Source of the DNA: Alistipes sp. An66
GTDB lineage: Bacteria; Bacteroidota; Bacteroidia; Bacteroidales; Rikenellaceae
NCBI RefSeq assembly: GCF_002161445.1
Contig: NZ_NFHT01000002.1
Span: forward strand, 124,001-188,000
Direction: 5' to 3'
Length of the DNA stretch: 64,000 bases
Shown: positions 7,716-16,749 of the stretch, in pieces
How the letters are laid out: every line of letters starts with the position of its first letter
Numbering within the stretch: the stretch's first letter is position 1
The notes under the pieces: generated by a model
The model's input: the letters and a program-made list of their open reading frames with translations, nothing else
What the model was told of the DNA's origin: nothing
Databases searched by the model: none
Position numbers and translations under genes: made by a program

Positions 7716-8741
7716 TTATTCGAGTTTATGGTTTTTCCAGATCAGCCGTTCGCCCCAGAAAGGCATGTAACTGTGTGCGCAGTCGAGTTTCGAGGCGCGG
7801 TTCAGCCCCTGTTCGAGGGTCCAGCGCGACGTCGAGGGATCGGCGTGCGAGAGCTCCAGGATGTGCGACAGCAGGGCGTATTTCGGGGTGAAGAGCTTGC
7901 CGAGGACATTGTTCTCGGTCAGTTCGTTGGGCGCATAGCGCAGGACGTAGAGGTCGATCTCCTTCGTCACGTCGAACTGCTCGGGCTGGAAGTTCGAGTC
8001 GCCGGAGTGCAGCAGCACGAAATGGTCCGTATCCGCACCGCAGTCGATCTGGAAGACCGTCACGGGCACGTTCGTCGAGCCGTTGTTGTGGTTCGTGATG
8101 AAGGTGTGGAGTGCGAAGTTGCCGATCGTGTAGTCTTTGGCCGTCTCCGAGGTGTATGCGTATCCCGGCCGTTCGAGGTAGTTCGTCACGACGGGTTTTC
8201 CGGATTCAAGCATCGCATCGATCAGTGGCAGACTCTTGTGGTCCTGATGGACGTGCGTCGAGGCGTAGAAATCGAGGTACGGGACCAGTTCGGCGGCCCG
8301 GCGGTGGTAGATGTCCACGCCGAAGCAGCCCGACGGCGTCTGGATGACATAACCCATGTTGTAGAGCATCCAGATATGGACCTCCCCCGCGGCCGGCTTC
8401 CCGTCGCGCAGACCGTTCAGCACCCGGTCGAACGCCGCATCGTAGCAGGTCAGAATCCGCTCGCTCCTTACCAGCGAGGCGGCCAGCCGCTCGTCGGCAT
8501 CGAGAAAGCTCGAAAAGGTCGCACTCGAACAGGCGTCGGCATAGCTCTGGATCGTCGCGAAGAGTTCGCGGCGCGTCGTCAGGTCGGCATCGAGCGGCGA
8601 GGTCGCCCACAGCGCCTCCATCGTCTCCGCGGCGGCATTCGGCTGCGGGGGTTCGGGTGTCCGCTCCACCCCCTTTTCGTTGCAGGCCGCAACTCCGGCT
8701 GCCAGCGACACGGTCAAAAACAGGCGGAAGAAAAATTTCAT
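7716..8741 (-). CDS. Metallo-beta-lactamase-fold lipoprotein
   Basis: 341 residues with a lipoprotein signal (SLAAGVAACNE). A metal-binding HVHQDH motif is visible near the middle (STHVHQDHKSLPLID), followed by a HSGDSN segment supplying the bridging Asp, and a late LSHADPS. The N-terminal region (about residues 25-110) is a helical extension of unknown role. Enzymes with this fold include UlaG-like lactonases and NAPE-phospholipase D, both hydrolases; the lineup of GDPD and GlpT neighbours makes a phosphodiesterase or phospholipase plausible, but the sequence does not prove it. Its ATG overlaps the stop of the upstream isomerase-like gene (ATGA), so both are translationally coupled. Confidence 0.75.
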   Translation of the reverse strand: MKFFFRLFLTVSLAAGVAACNEKGVERTPEPPQPNAAAETMEALWATSPLDADLTTRRELFATIQSYADACSSATFSSFLDADERLAASLVRSERILTCYDAAFDRVLNGLRDGKPAAGEVHIWMLYNMGYVIQTPSGCFGVDIYHRRAAELVPYLDFYASTHVHQDHKSLPLIDAMLESGKPVVTNYLERPGYAYTSETAKDYTIGNFALHTFITNHNNGSTNVPVTVFQIDCGADTDHFVLLHSGDSNFQPEQFDVTKEIDLYVLRYAPNELTENNVLGKLFTPKYALLSHILELSHADPSTSRWTLEQGLNRASKLDCAHSYMPFWGERLIWKNHKLE

Positions 8742-9652
8742 GGTCTCGTTTGATTTAATTCGTTGTAGTCTTCGCACATACGTTCGAACCCCGCGGCGAT
8801 GTCCCGGGTCGTCGTGCGGCTGCCGTCGCGGCGCAGCTTCTTCACCTCGTGCATCAGCACGCCGTCGTAGCGGGCCTTTTCCCGCAGGCCGACAAGGAAG
8901 GCGCCCCAGTCGATCCGCCCCTCGTAGGGCAGCCAGTGGCATTCGTTCACGAAATCATAGTCGGAGATGTGCACGGTCCGGATCCGCCGTCCGGCCGTCT
9001 CGATGAAGTGCGCGACGGTCCCCTGCACATAGTGGTTCGTGTCGAAGCAGATCCCGACGCCCGGCACGGCGTCGACGATGCGCACCAGCTCCTCGGGCGT
9101 GTTGCCCAGGCAGGTGCGCGGAAGGTTCTCGATGCAGAGTTCCACGCCGCACGCGTCGGCAACGGCCTTCAATGTGCGGATCGACGCGACGGCGTTTTCG
9201 AGCCGCCGCTCGCGCAGGCTGTCGGCAATCGGCTCCGAACTGGGGTGCAGCACCAGCCGCTGCGGCGCATAGAGTTCGCAGCTCCGGCGGATCATCTGCG
9301 CCTGAACCGCCACGTTCGCCGCCCGCAGCGAGTCGTCCGCAACGGAAATGTCGAGCGTCCGCGAGAAGGGCAGATGCACCGACCACACCTGCATTCCGGC
9401 GCTGTCGAGGCGCTCCTTCATCCGGAGCATCCGGGGGAGCTGCTCCTCTTCGGGAACACCCCGATAGCACTGGTTCACGGCGACTTCAACCCACGGGATA
9501 CCGTCGGTGCGGGCCTGTTGCAGCTCCTCGACCGCAGGAATCGCACCCCACACGGCGGTGGAGGTCCCGACCTCGGGCCGTTGGGCCGAAGAGGGGATCT
9601 CCATACCGAGCAGGAAGAGCGTCAGAAGAATTGCAAACCGTATCATGGTCAT
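8738..9652 (-). CDS. Secreted sugar-phosphate isomerase/epimerase-like TIM-barrel protein
   Basis: 304 residues. An N-terminal hydrophobic signal (FAILLTLFLLGMEIPSSAQ) indicates export. The rest fits the AP-endonuclease-2/xylose-isomerase-like TIM barrel: LVLHPSSEPI, VELCIENLPR (metal-binding Glu), ICFDTNHYVQG (Asp and His), IRTVHISDYD and a C-terminal MHEVKK with the last Glu. Family members isomerise or dehydrate sugars and inositols (IolE/IolI are relatives) in the cytoplasm, so an exported copy is unusual. The start at 9652 forms an ATGA overlap with the upstream PQQ lipoprotein gene; an internal start at 9646 would lose two residues. Substrate unknown. Confidence 0.8.
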   Translation of the reverse strand: MTMIRFAILLTLFLLGMEIPSSAQRPEVGTSTAVWGAIPAVEELQQARTDGIPWVEVAVNQCYRGVPEEEQLPRMLRMKERLDSAGMQVWSVHLPFSRTLDISVADDSLRAANVAVQAQMIRRSCELYAPQRLVLHPSSEPIADSLRERRLENAVASIRTLKAVADACGVELCIENLPRTCLGNTPEELVRIVDAVPGVGICFDTNHYVQGTVAHFIETAGRRIRTVHISDYDFVNECHWLPYEGRIDWGAFLVGLREKARYDGVLMHEVKKLRRDGSRTTTRDIAAGFERMCEDYNELNQTRP

Positions 9653-11622
9653 TTCAGGGAGTTGCTGCCCTGCGCATTTCCGCCGCGCATGGGCCAGCCG
9701 GACGTCGCCGCAGGATGCGGCAGCCCGATGGCGCCGAATTCGCCGTTCTTGCCGTAGTAGAGGCGCTGGTCCGGGCCGATCGTTACGGGACTCATCGTCT
9801 GGGAACCGATCGCGGTATATTCCGAACGGTTGCCCGAGGCGTCGAAGGCCAGCAGCGAGAAGGGCGACACATATTGCGAGATGTAGGCTGTACCTGCCTC
9901 GTCGAGCGCAAAGCCCGAATAGATGTAGCTCGTCGCGCTCTTGTCCTCCCATTTGAGCGAGCCGTCGCGCTTCACGGCGTAGAGGTAGCCGTTCTTCTCG
10001 CAGAAGTAGACCGTCCCCTCGCCGTCGACGGCCGGGTGGTAGCAGTCGCCGTTGGTCGTTTCGTAGTGCCACAGCTCGCTTCCGTCCGACGTGCTGACGG
10101 CCACGCACCCCTTCGACGAGGCTTTCAGCACGGCATACAGCGCGCCGTCATGCAGGGCCAGCGAACCGCCCCGCTCGGTGACCGCATAGGCCGTCTTCGA
10201 GGACCATTTCAGTTGTCCGTCGGCGGAATAGGCCCAGATGCCGGTCGAGGTGCCGATGTAGACCGTACCGTCGGCATCGACCACGACACCGCCGCCCACG
10301 CCGCTCTGCACGGCCGACCACCGCTCGTCGCCCGATGCCGCGTCGAACGCATAGAGGCGTCCGTCGTTGGCCAGCGCATAGACCACCCCGTCGGAGGTCA
10401 CGGCCGGAGCGGCCTGCACCTTCGCGCCGAGCGACTTCTTCCAGCGGAGGGAGCCGGTTGACGAAACGGCATAGAACGAACCGCCGTCATCCTCGGTTCC
10501 GAAATAGACCGTACCGTCCGTTCCGACCGAAGGCCCGGCGCCGTAGGTCGCGGCATCGGTCGTATAGCTCCAACGGGTCTGGCCCGTGATGGCGTTCACG
10601 GCGATGAGTTTCTTGTCGGTCTGCGAGATGGTGTAGAGCGTCTGTCCGTCGGGCGTAAAGGCGATCTGGCTGGCCTTCTGGTATCCGGCGTTCGGGAACG
10701 TCGACCAGGCAAGACCCGAGACCGTAATCTCCCGGGTGGCTGACTCCGTAGACTGGTCTTCGTAAGTGACAGTCAACGTTACGGTCCACGTTCCGGTCTT
10801 GGCGAAGGCGTAGAGCGGGATCTCTTCATCCGAGGAGCCTCCGTCGCCGAAATCCCAGTGTACCGAAGCCACCGTGCCGCGCACGAAATAGGCCGGGTTG
10901 TATTCGAACGAGCAGAGCTCGAACTGCCGCAGCGAGGCCAGGTCGGCCGACGAGGTGGGCGTCGCAACGAACGGATCGATCAGTCCGGGCGTCGCCGCGG
11001 CCGTCAGCGTCTCGGAGTCGCCGTGGGCGTAGACGCACGTCAGCGCAAAGGTGTATGCGCGGTCGTTGGTCAGCCCTTCGACCAGGCAGGAGGTTTCGCC
11101 CGAGTCGACCGTCAGCGTTCGGTCATCGTCCGAGGCCGAGGAGACGACCAGCCGGTAGGAGTAGTCGAGCGAGGTCTCCGGGGCCACCCACGAAAGGAAC
11201 ACGCGCCCGTCACCGGCCATCGCCTTGAAGTTCGAGGCCGCGATGCGGGTCGATTTCGGCGTCGCGAAGGCCGTGACCTTCATCGACAGCCCGCCCGCAT
11301 AACGCGCCTGCACGGCGAACGTGTAGGTGCAGCCGTTGGTCAGGCCCTCGACCGTCAGCGCATGCTGTCCGGCCTCGACCGTCGCATCACCGCCCTCGAT
11401 CTGGGCATCGTCGGGCGTCCAGGAGACGTAATAGTCGAGCGGCCGGGGTTTCTCCGCCTGGGCCGTCCACGAGACGGTGGCGGTACCGTCGCCTGCCGTG
11501 GCCGTCACCGTCTCGACCTGAAAGAGGTCGAACGACGCCTGCGGCAGCTGATCCTTGCTGCATCCCGCCAGCAGCACGGCGCTTGAAAGCGCCCCAAGAA
11601 GTATGTTTTTCATCGTTGTCAT
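9649..11622 (-). CDS. Lipoprotein with FN3 repeats, PKD domain and PQQ-like beta-propeller
   Basis: 657 residues. Signal peptide and lipobox (AVLLAGCS) at residues 4-21. Two fibronectin-III-like domains follow (about 35-125 and 130-215, each ending in a TYTFAV/L strand and a TP linker), then a PKD domain (about 235-310, signature VHWDFGDGGSSDE and TGTWTVTLTVTY), then a beta-propeller (about 320-645) with repeated DGTVYFGT, LYAFDAASGDERW, GTVYIGT and LYAVKRDGSLKW blades. The protein probably sits on the cell surface next to SusD and binds or presents the locus substrate; an enzymatic role is not evident. Expressed in the locus A operon 12 bp after susD. A related PKD-propeller protein is at 51194-53053. 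Confidence 0.88.
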   Translation of the reverse strand: MTTMKNILLGALSSAVLLAGCSKDQLPQASFDLFQVETVTATAGDGTATVSWTAQAEKPRPLDYYVSWTPDDAQIEGGDATVEAGQHALTVEGLTNGCTYTFAVQARYAGGLSMKVTAFATPKSTRIAASNFKAMAGDGRVFLSWVAPETSLDYSYRLVVSSASDDDRTLTVDSGETSCLVEGLTNDRAYTFALTCVYAHGDSETLTAAATPGLIDPFVATPTSSADLASLRQFELCSFEYNPAYFVRGTVASVHWDFGDGGSSDEEIPLYAFAKTGTWTVTLTVTYEDQSTESATREITVSGLAWSTFPNAGYQKASQIAFTPDGQTLYTISQTDKKLIAVNAITGQTRWSYTTDAATYGAGPSVGTDGTVYFGTEDDGGSFYAVSSTGSLRWKKSLGAKVQAAPAVTSDGVVYALANDGRLYAFDAASGDERWSAVQSGVGGGVVVDADGTVYIGTSTGIWAYSADGQLKWSSKTAYAVTERGGSLALHDGALYAVLKASSKGCVAVSTSDGSELWHYETTNGDCYHPAVDGEGTVYFCEKNGYLYAVKRDGSLKWEDKSATSYIYSGFALDEAGTAYISQYVSPFSLLAFDASGNRSEYTAIGSQTMSPVTIGPDQRLYYGKNGEFGAIGLPHPAATSGWPMRGGNAQGSNSLK

Positions 11623-11634
11623 TCATTTAAACCA

Positions 11635-13029
11635 TTAATAACCGGGATTCTGCCACAGCAGCGACGTATTGTTGATGCGTTCGAGCTCCGTGTTGGGAAT
11701 CGGGTAAAGCAGCTGATAGTCCTGAATGGCGTGGCCTTCGGCCGCCATGGCCTCTTTGGCATAGCCCATGCGCACGAGGTCGAACCACCGCTGTCCCTCG
11801 TAGGGGAACTCCTTCTGGCGTTCGAGGCAGACGGCGCGGCGGAACGCATCCTGATCGGGCAGATCCGTAATGTTCAGCGGATCGAGCCCGGCCCGCGTAT
11901 GTACGGCATTGAGCGCTTCGAGGGCCGGCGATGCCGACGAACCGTCGTAGCCCACCTCGTTGAGCGCCTCGGCGTAAAGCAGCAGCACGTCGGCATAGCG
12001 CAGCAGGATCTGGTCGTTGCCGTATTGGAGCGTCGTCGCGTCGCGCGTGTCGAAAAACTTCTTCATCAGATAGAGCTGCACGTCGGGGACCTTCTGGTAT
12101 TCGATCAGCGCCCGGCGGGCGTCGTCCTCGCCGTAAAGGGATTTCAGAACGGGGCTCTGGCCCGAGTTGTCCGTCAGGTTCGAGATCGAGAACCAGGCTC
12201 CGTGTCCTTCGTCGACCACCGTCTTGTTGAAGCGGATGGCGAAGATCACCTCGCCGTTCATCTTGTTGTTCACATCGAAGACATCGGCCACATCCTCCAA
12301 CAGGGCGTATTTCCCGATCACCTCTTTCAGGACATCGGCGGCCTGCTGCGGCCTCTTGAACGTCAGGTAGACCTTGCCCAGCAGCGTCCGGGCCGCACCG
12401 AGCGTCGCACGACCCGCATCGGCCCCGTCGTAGCTCTCCGGAAGCATCGCCTGGTCGACGATCTCTTGCAGGTCGCCGGCAATCAGGTCGAACATCTCCT
12501 CCTCGGACGAGCGCCCGATCCGGAGCGCCTCCTCGACCGTCACAACCCGCCGCGTCGCGGGAACGCAGCCCCAGAGCCGGTATTTCATGAAGTAGGTATA
12601 GGCCCGCAGGAACATCGCCTCGCCCTTGTACTGGGCTTTGAGCCGCTCGTCGAAATCGGCCCCGTCGATGCGGTCGAGCACCATGTTGCAGCGGTAGACC
12701 GCATTGTCGAAATTGGCCCAGGCATCTTCGAGAATGCCGTTCGAGGCGTTGTCGCGGAACTGGTCGATGTCGTAGCGGTCCTGCGTGCCGGTCGTCGGGG
12801 CATCGAGGTAGAGATTGTCGCTGCGGTACTCGCACAGCTCCGTATAGTAGTTCACCTGGGTCTGGAATTTGGCATAACAGCCCACCACGGCGATGTCGAA
12901 ATCGCCCGCCGTCTCGTAGATGTCGTCGACGGCCACTTCGTAGTTCGGCGTGAGGTCGAAGAACGACTCGCCGCACGAACCCAGGCCGAACAGCGCAATG
13001 ACTGCGCCGAAAATCCGTATCTTTTTCAT
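11635..13029 (-). CDS. SusD/RagB family outer-membrane nutrient-binding lipoprotein (locus A)
   Basis: 464 residues. Lipobox FGLGSCG near residue 18, followed by the SusD N-terminal consensus (FFDLTPNYEV... DIYETAGDFDIAVVGCYAKF). TPR-like helices follow, and the family C-terminus is intact (RRAVCLERQKEFPYEGQRWFDLVRMG, then LYPIPNTELERINNTSLLWQNPGY). SusD proteins cap the SusC channel and hold the ligand. Start 13029 (MKKIRIFG) is preferred because it begins the signal peptide. It lies 13 bp after susC and 12 bp before the propeller gene. The likely substrate cannot be read from SusD, but no carbohydrate-active enzyme is encoded in the operon. Confidence 0.95.
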   Translation of the reverse strand: MKKIRIFGAVIALFGLGSCGESFFDLTPNYEVAVDDIYETAGDFDIAVVGCYAKFQTQVNYYTELCEYRSDNLYLDAPTTGTQDRYDIDQFRDNASNGILEDAWANFDNAVYRCNMVLDRIDGADFDERLKAQYKGEAMFLRAYTYFMKYRLWGCVPATRRVVTVEEALRIGRSSEEEMFDLIAGDLQEIVDQAMLPESYDGADAGRATLGAARTLLGKVYLTFKRPQQAADVLKEVIGKYALLEDVADVFDVNNKMNGEVIFAIRFNKTVVDEGHGAWFSISNLTDNSGQSPVLKSLYGEDDARRALIEYQKVPDVQLYLMKKFFDTRDATTLQYGNDQILLRYADVLLLYAEALNEVGYDGSSASPALEALNAVHTRAGLDPLNITDLPDQDAFRRAVCLERQKEFPYEGQRWFDLVRMGYAKEAMAAEGHAIQDYQLLYPIPNTELERINNTSLLWQNPGY

Positions 13030-13042
13030 CTTTCGTGTCGTA

Positions 13043-16000
13043 TTAGAAGGTAACATTGAGACCGACCATGTAGGTCTTGGCCAGCGGATAGGTTCCGTAG
13101 TCCTCGCCGGGCGTCAGGGCGCTCGTGCTGCCGCTCACCTCGGGGTTGTAGCCCGAATAGTCGGTCCACGTCACGAGGTTCTGCGCCGAAACGTAGACCC
13201 GCAGCTTCTCGACATGGAACTTCCGGGTCCACTTCGCCGGCAGCGTGTAGCCCAGGGCGATGTTCTGCAAACGCAGGTAACTGCCGTCCTCGATGTGCCA
13301 GGTCGACGTGCGCCCGTTGTTGCCGGTCTGCTTGCGGTTCACGCGGTTGGTGTTGCCGTCGCCCGGCTGGTCGGCGCTGACCCAGCGGTTCAGGGCGGCG
13401 GTCGTCCCGTTGACGTTCCCCTCCATGTTGTCCAGGTAGCGGCGGTTCAGATTCAGGATCTCGTTGCCGTAGACCCCCTGGAAGGCCACCGCAAAGTCCA
13501 GCCCCTTGTATCCGAACGTTCCGCCGAATCCGTAGGTGAAGTCCGGCATGTAGTTGCCGACGATCGTGCGGTCGGTGTTGGTGTCGATCACGCCGTCGCC
13601 GTTGACGTCCACGAAGCGGAAATCGCCCGGCTGCGTGGTGTCGAAGTGCGGGTAGGCCTTCAACTCGTCGGCATTCTTGAAGATACCGTCCTGCACGAGC
13701 ACGTAGTAGGAGCCGATCGGCTCGCCGACCTTCGTGATGTAGTAGGCGTGCTCGACGCTGCCGGAGGTGATGATCGGCGTGTCGTTGGCCCCGAGCGCCT
13801 TCACCTCGTTGGTGTTCGTCGCCCAGTTGGCGTTGAGCGAGTAGCTGATACCGTTGGCATAGGAGTGCTGCGAGGTGGCCGAGAGCTCCCAGCCGCGGTT
13901 GTTCACCTTGCCGATGTTCATCAGCGTCGTGCTGTAACCCGTCAGGTGCGGGATCGGCACTTCGAGCAGCATGTCCGTCGTGTTGGCGTAGTAGTACTCG
14001 GCCGTCAGGTTGAAATAACCGCCCAGAAGGCTCAAATCGGCTCCGACGTTGAACATCGAGGTCTTCTCCCACGTGAGGTTCGGATTGGCGACGTTCGTGG
14101 GCTTGTATCCGTTCACGAGCGAGCCGCTCCCCGTCCCGAGGATGTAGTTGTCGCCGTCCATCGTGGCCAGGTGCTTGTAGTTGCCGATCTGGAAGTTACC
14201 CGTCTGACCGTAGCTGGCGCGCAGTTTCAGGTCGCTGACCCACGACAGGGCCGCGGCGTTCTGGAAGAAGGGCTCGCCCGAGATGCGCCACGCGGCCGAG
14301 GCCGAAGGGAAGTATCCCCAGCGGTTGTTCCGCCCGAAGCGCGACGAACCGTCGGCACGGATCGCCGCCGAAAGCATGTATTTGCCCTTGTAGCTGTACT
14401 GCACGCGGGCCAGGTAGGAGGCCAGCGACCACTCGTCGGTCTTCGAGTCGCCGTCGTTCACGGTTCCGCCGCCGATCGTCTGGTTGTAGTCGTTCGGGTA
14501 GTCCGTGGCCGTGACGTTGTTGCCCTTGTAGGTCTCCTTCTGCGCCGACTGCACCAGAACGGCCGTCAGCGAGTGGTCGCCGAAGTCCCGCGAATAGGTC
14601 AGCTGGTTCTCGATGAGCCAGTTGAAGTAGAAGCCCGAAGAGCTGTATCCGACGGGGTTGGATTTCTTCCCGTAGTTGGCCTTGCCGATGGTTTCCAGTT
14701 CGGAGGAGGAGTAGGTGTCGTTGTGGGCGCCGTAGAAGGTGCCGCCGATCGAGGTCTGGAACGAGAGCCCCTTGCAGATGTCGTAGCCGAGGAACGCCCG
14801 GCCGGTCATGGCCATGCGGTCCACGACGTCGGATTTGAGCGTCGCCAGCGCCACGGGGTTCAGGATCTCGTTGTGCTGGTAGTCGTTGCCGATGCGCCAG
14901 TAGCCGTTGCCCTGGAAGTTGAAGGTTCCGTCCTCGTTGTAAACGGGCCACATCGGGTTCGAGCACAGCGCCGACTGCACCACGCCGCCCGAGCTGTAAG
15001 GTCCCGAGGCATTGACGCGGTTCGATTTGGAGTACGACGGCGAGAAGTTCACGCCGTACTTGAAGTTCTTGTACTTGCCGTCGAGGTTCAGGCGGAACGA
15101 ATACTTCTCGAAATCGGAGTTGATGATGATACCCTCCTTGTAGTAGTAGTTCGCGGAGATGAAGTAGTTGATGTTCTGCCCTTTCCCGGAAATCGAAACG
15201 TTGTGGCTCGTGGTCGAGGCCGTGCGGAAGATGGCGTCCTGCCAGTCGGTGTCGGTCAGACCCGGCTCGCCGTTCAGATAGGGCGTGAGTTCCACGGGCC
15301 AGTTCATGTAGGATTCGGGCCGCTCGCCGTTGGGGGCCGTGCCGCCGGGATAGATGCTGTAATAGGAGTTGTCGTGTCCCTCTTTGGCAAACTGCGCATA
15401 CTGGTAGGCATTCATCAGGTCGATCTTCTTCGAGACCTGCTCGATGCCGTAGTAACCGTCGTAGGTGACCTGGATGGTCTCCGAATGGCCCTTCTTGGTC
15501 GTGATGAGGATCACGCCGTTCGAGCCGCGCGAACCGTAGATCGCGGCCGACGAGGCATCCTTCAACACCTCCATCGACTCGATGTCGTTCATATTGAGGT
15601 TCGAGAGTCCGTTCTCCATCGGCACGCCGTCGACGATGTACAGCGGGTCGTTGCCGGCCGTCGCCGAACTGATACCGCGCACGCGCACCATGACGTTGCC
15701 TTCGGGATCGCCGCCCGTCTGCATCACCTGCACGCCGGGCATCTTGCCGATCATCGACTGCCGGAAGTCCGAGATGGGCTGGTTGGCGATATCCTCGGCC
15801 TTGATCGACGAGATGGCCGTCGAGACGTCGCGCTTGCGCACGGCGCCGTAACCGATCACCACCACGTCGTCCAGCGCCGTGGCCTCCTCCTTCAAGCGGA
15901 TTTCGAATGACGTGCGGCTCCCGACCGGAATCTCCTGCGTGTCGTACCCGATGTAGGAAACGACCAGCACGTCGGCAGGCGTCACATCGAGAGCGAATCC

Positions 16001-16429
16001 GCCGTCGATGCCCGTACTGGCACCCCGTGTCGTACCCTTCACGACGACCGTGGCCCCGATGACGGGCTCGCCGGACGCATCCGCCACCGTACCCTTTACG
16101 GTCCGGGGTTGAAGGGGGGGGGTCGACGCGGCCGGTTTGGCCGTCAGATAGATTTTCCGGTTCTTGATCTTGTAGCCGATCTGCGTGCCGGCGAAGAGCC
16201 GGTCCAATGCCGTTTCGAGTTTCGTGTCCGCGACGTCGAGCGACACGATGCGGTCGGGATCGACCGTAGGACGCGAGTGGTAGAACGCATAGCCGGTCTG
16301 CCGCGAAATCTCGTCCAGCACCTGCACCAGCCTGACCTGCCGGAGCCTGACAGTCACCTGCTGCGCCGAGACCGCGGTCACGGACGCCGCCAGAAGGACT
16401 GCCGCCAATAGGAGTCTAAATGGTTTCAT
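13043..16429 (-). CDS. SusC/RagA family TonB-dependent transporter with STN domain (locus A)
   Basis: 1128 residues. Signal peptide residues 1-22; STN (secretin/TonB N-terminal) domain about 24-95 (VTVRLRQVRLVQVLDEISRQ); linker; carboxypeptidase-D-like domain about 108-190 (GTVADASGEPVIGATVVVKG); plug with the SusC signature SAAIYGSRGSNGVILITTKKG; beta-barrel ending in LNVTF. Start 16429 begins the signal peptide; the frame is open upstream to 16546. An STN domain in a SusC normally means signalling to an anti-sigma factor, and an ECF sigma/FecR pair is divergently encoded just upstream. The linker at residues 103-106 contains a C9 tract that could slip. Confidence 0.95.
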   Translation of the reverse strand: MKPFRLLLAAVLLAASVTAVSAQQVTVRLRQVRLVQVLDEISRQTGYAFYHSRPTVDPDRIVSLDVADTKLETALDRLFAGTQIGYKIKNRKIYLTAKPAASTPPLQPRTVKGTVADASGEPVIGATVVVKGTTRGASTGIDGGFALDVTPADVLVVSYIGYDTQEIPVGSRTSFEIRLKEEATALDDVVVIGYGAVRKRDVSTAISSIKAEDIANQPISDFRQSMIGKMPGVQVMQTGGDPEGNVMVRVRGISSATAGNDPLYIVDGVPMENGLSNLNMNDIESMEVLKDASSAAIYGSRGSNGVILITTKKGHSETIQVTYDGYYGIEQVSKKIDLMNAYQYAQFAKEGHDNSYYSIYPGGTAPNGERPESYMNWPVELTPYLNGEPGLTDTDWQDAIFRTASTTSHNVSISGKGQNINYFISANYYYKEGIIINSDFEKYSFRLNLDGKYKNFKYGVNFSPSYSKSNRVNASGPYSSGGVVQSALCSNPMWPVYNEDGTFNFQGNGYWRIGNDYQHNEILNPVALATLKSDVVDRMAMTGRAFLGYDICKGLSFQTSIGGTFYGAHNDTYSSSELETIGKANYGKKSNPVGYSSSGFYFNWLIENQLTYSRDFGDHSLTAVLVQSAQKETYKGNNVTATDYPNDYNQTIGGGTVNDGDSKTDEWSLASYLARVQYSYKGKYMLSAAIRADGSSRFGRNNRWGYFPSASAAWRISGEPFFQNAAALSWVSDLKLRASYGQTGNFQIGNYKHLATMDGDNYILGTGSGSLVNGYKPTNVANPNLTWEKTSMFNVGADLSLLGGYFNLTAEYYYANTTDMLLEVPIPHLTGYSTTLMNIGKVNNRGWELSATSQHSYANGISYSLNANWATNTNEVKALGANDTPIITSGSVEHAYYITKVGEPIGSYYVLVQDGIFKNADELKAYPHFDTTQPGDFRFVDVNGDGVIDTNTDRTIVGNYMPDFTYGFGGTFGYKGLDFAVAFQGVYGNEILNLNRRYLDNMEGNVNGTTAALNRWVSADQPGDGNTNRVNRKQTGNNGRTSTWHIEDGSYLRLQNIALGYTLPAKWTRKFHVEKLRVYVSAQNLVTWTDYSGYNPEVSGSTSALTPGEDYGTYPLAKTYMVGLNVTF
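16114..16122 (-). repeat. G9 (coding-strand C9) tract inside susC of locus A
   Basis: Nine G residues on the plus strand fall in codons for Thr-Pro-Pro-Leu (residues 103-106) in the linker between the STN and carboxypeptidase-D-like domains. A one-base slip would truncate the transporter before the plug. Confidence 0.88.
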
Positions 16430-16749
16430 TTCTGTTGGATTGGTTAATAAAGATAGGAAGAATCGGTGAATCAAATGTTTCTTTGCCGCAAAGATGTACA
16501 GCAGAAGATGCGGCCGGAGAACATCGAAATGACAATACGATGTCAATTTGCATGCAAGAAGTCAAAAGTTATCGGGTCATACGGTTGTAGTTTTGTCGGT
16601 TCATTCAAAGGACACACAGTCATCCCGAAAAGTGTGAGCGCAGAGCCGATTTTTCCGAAAAAAAATTCCGGACTACTCATTTTGCCCCCTTTCGGGTGTC
16701 TTGTAAATGAAACCGAATCGTTATCTTTGTATGGCTTTAACGAACGGAT
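16430..16749. promoter_or_regulatory. Divergent control region between susC (locus A) and its ECF sigma gene
   Basis: 320 bp with no gene. On the rightward side it holds the sigma gene promoter (TTG 16701-16703, TATCTTTG 16722-16729). On the leftward side no consensus primary promoter is visible; the nearest is CATCTTTG on the minus strand (16489-16496). That fits transcription of susC by the ECF sigma factor instead (inference). A 10-bp palindrome TTGCATGCAA lies at 16548-16557. Confidence 0.6.
16701..16729 (+). promoter_or_regulatory. Promoter of the locus A ECF sigma gene
   Basis: TTG at 16701-16703, 18-bp spacer, TATCTTTG at 16722-16729, followed by the sigma start 20 bp on. Good match to the Bacteroidota consensus, so the regulators are probably made constitutively by the primary sigma factor. 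Confidence 0.7.

Noticed and set aside
12950..15910. Long plus-strand open frame (986 codons) opposite susC of locus A
   Set aside because: It is antisense to a conserved SusC with domain motifs. The predicted protein is Arg/Val/Asp-rich without any family motif. Such long antisense frames are expected in high-GC DNA.
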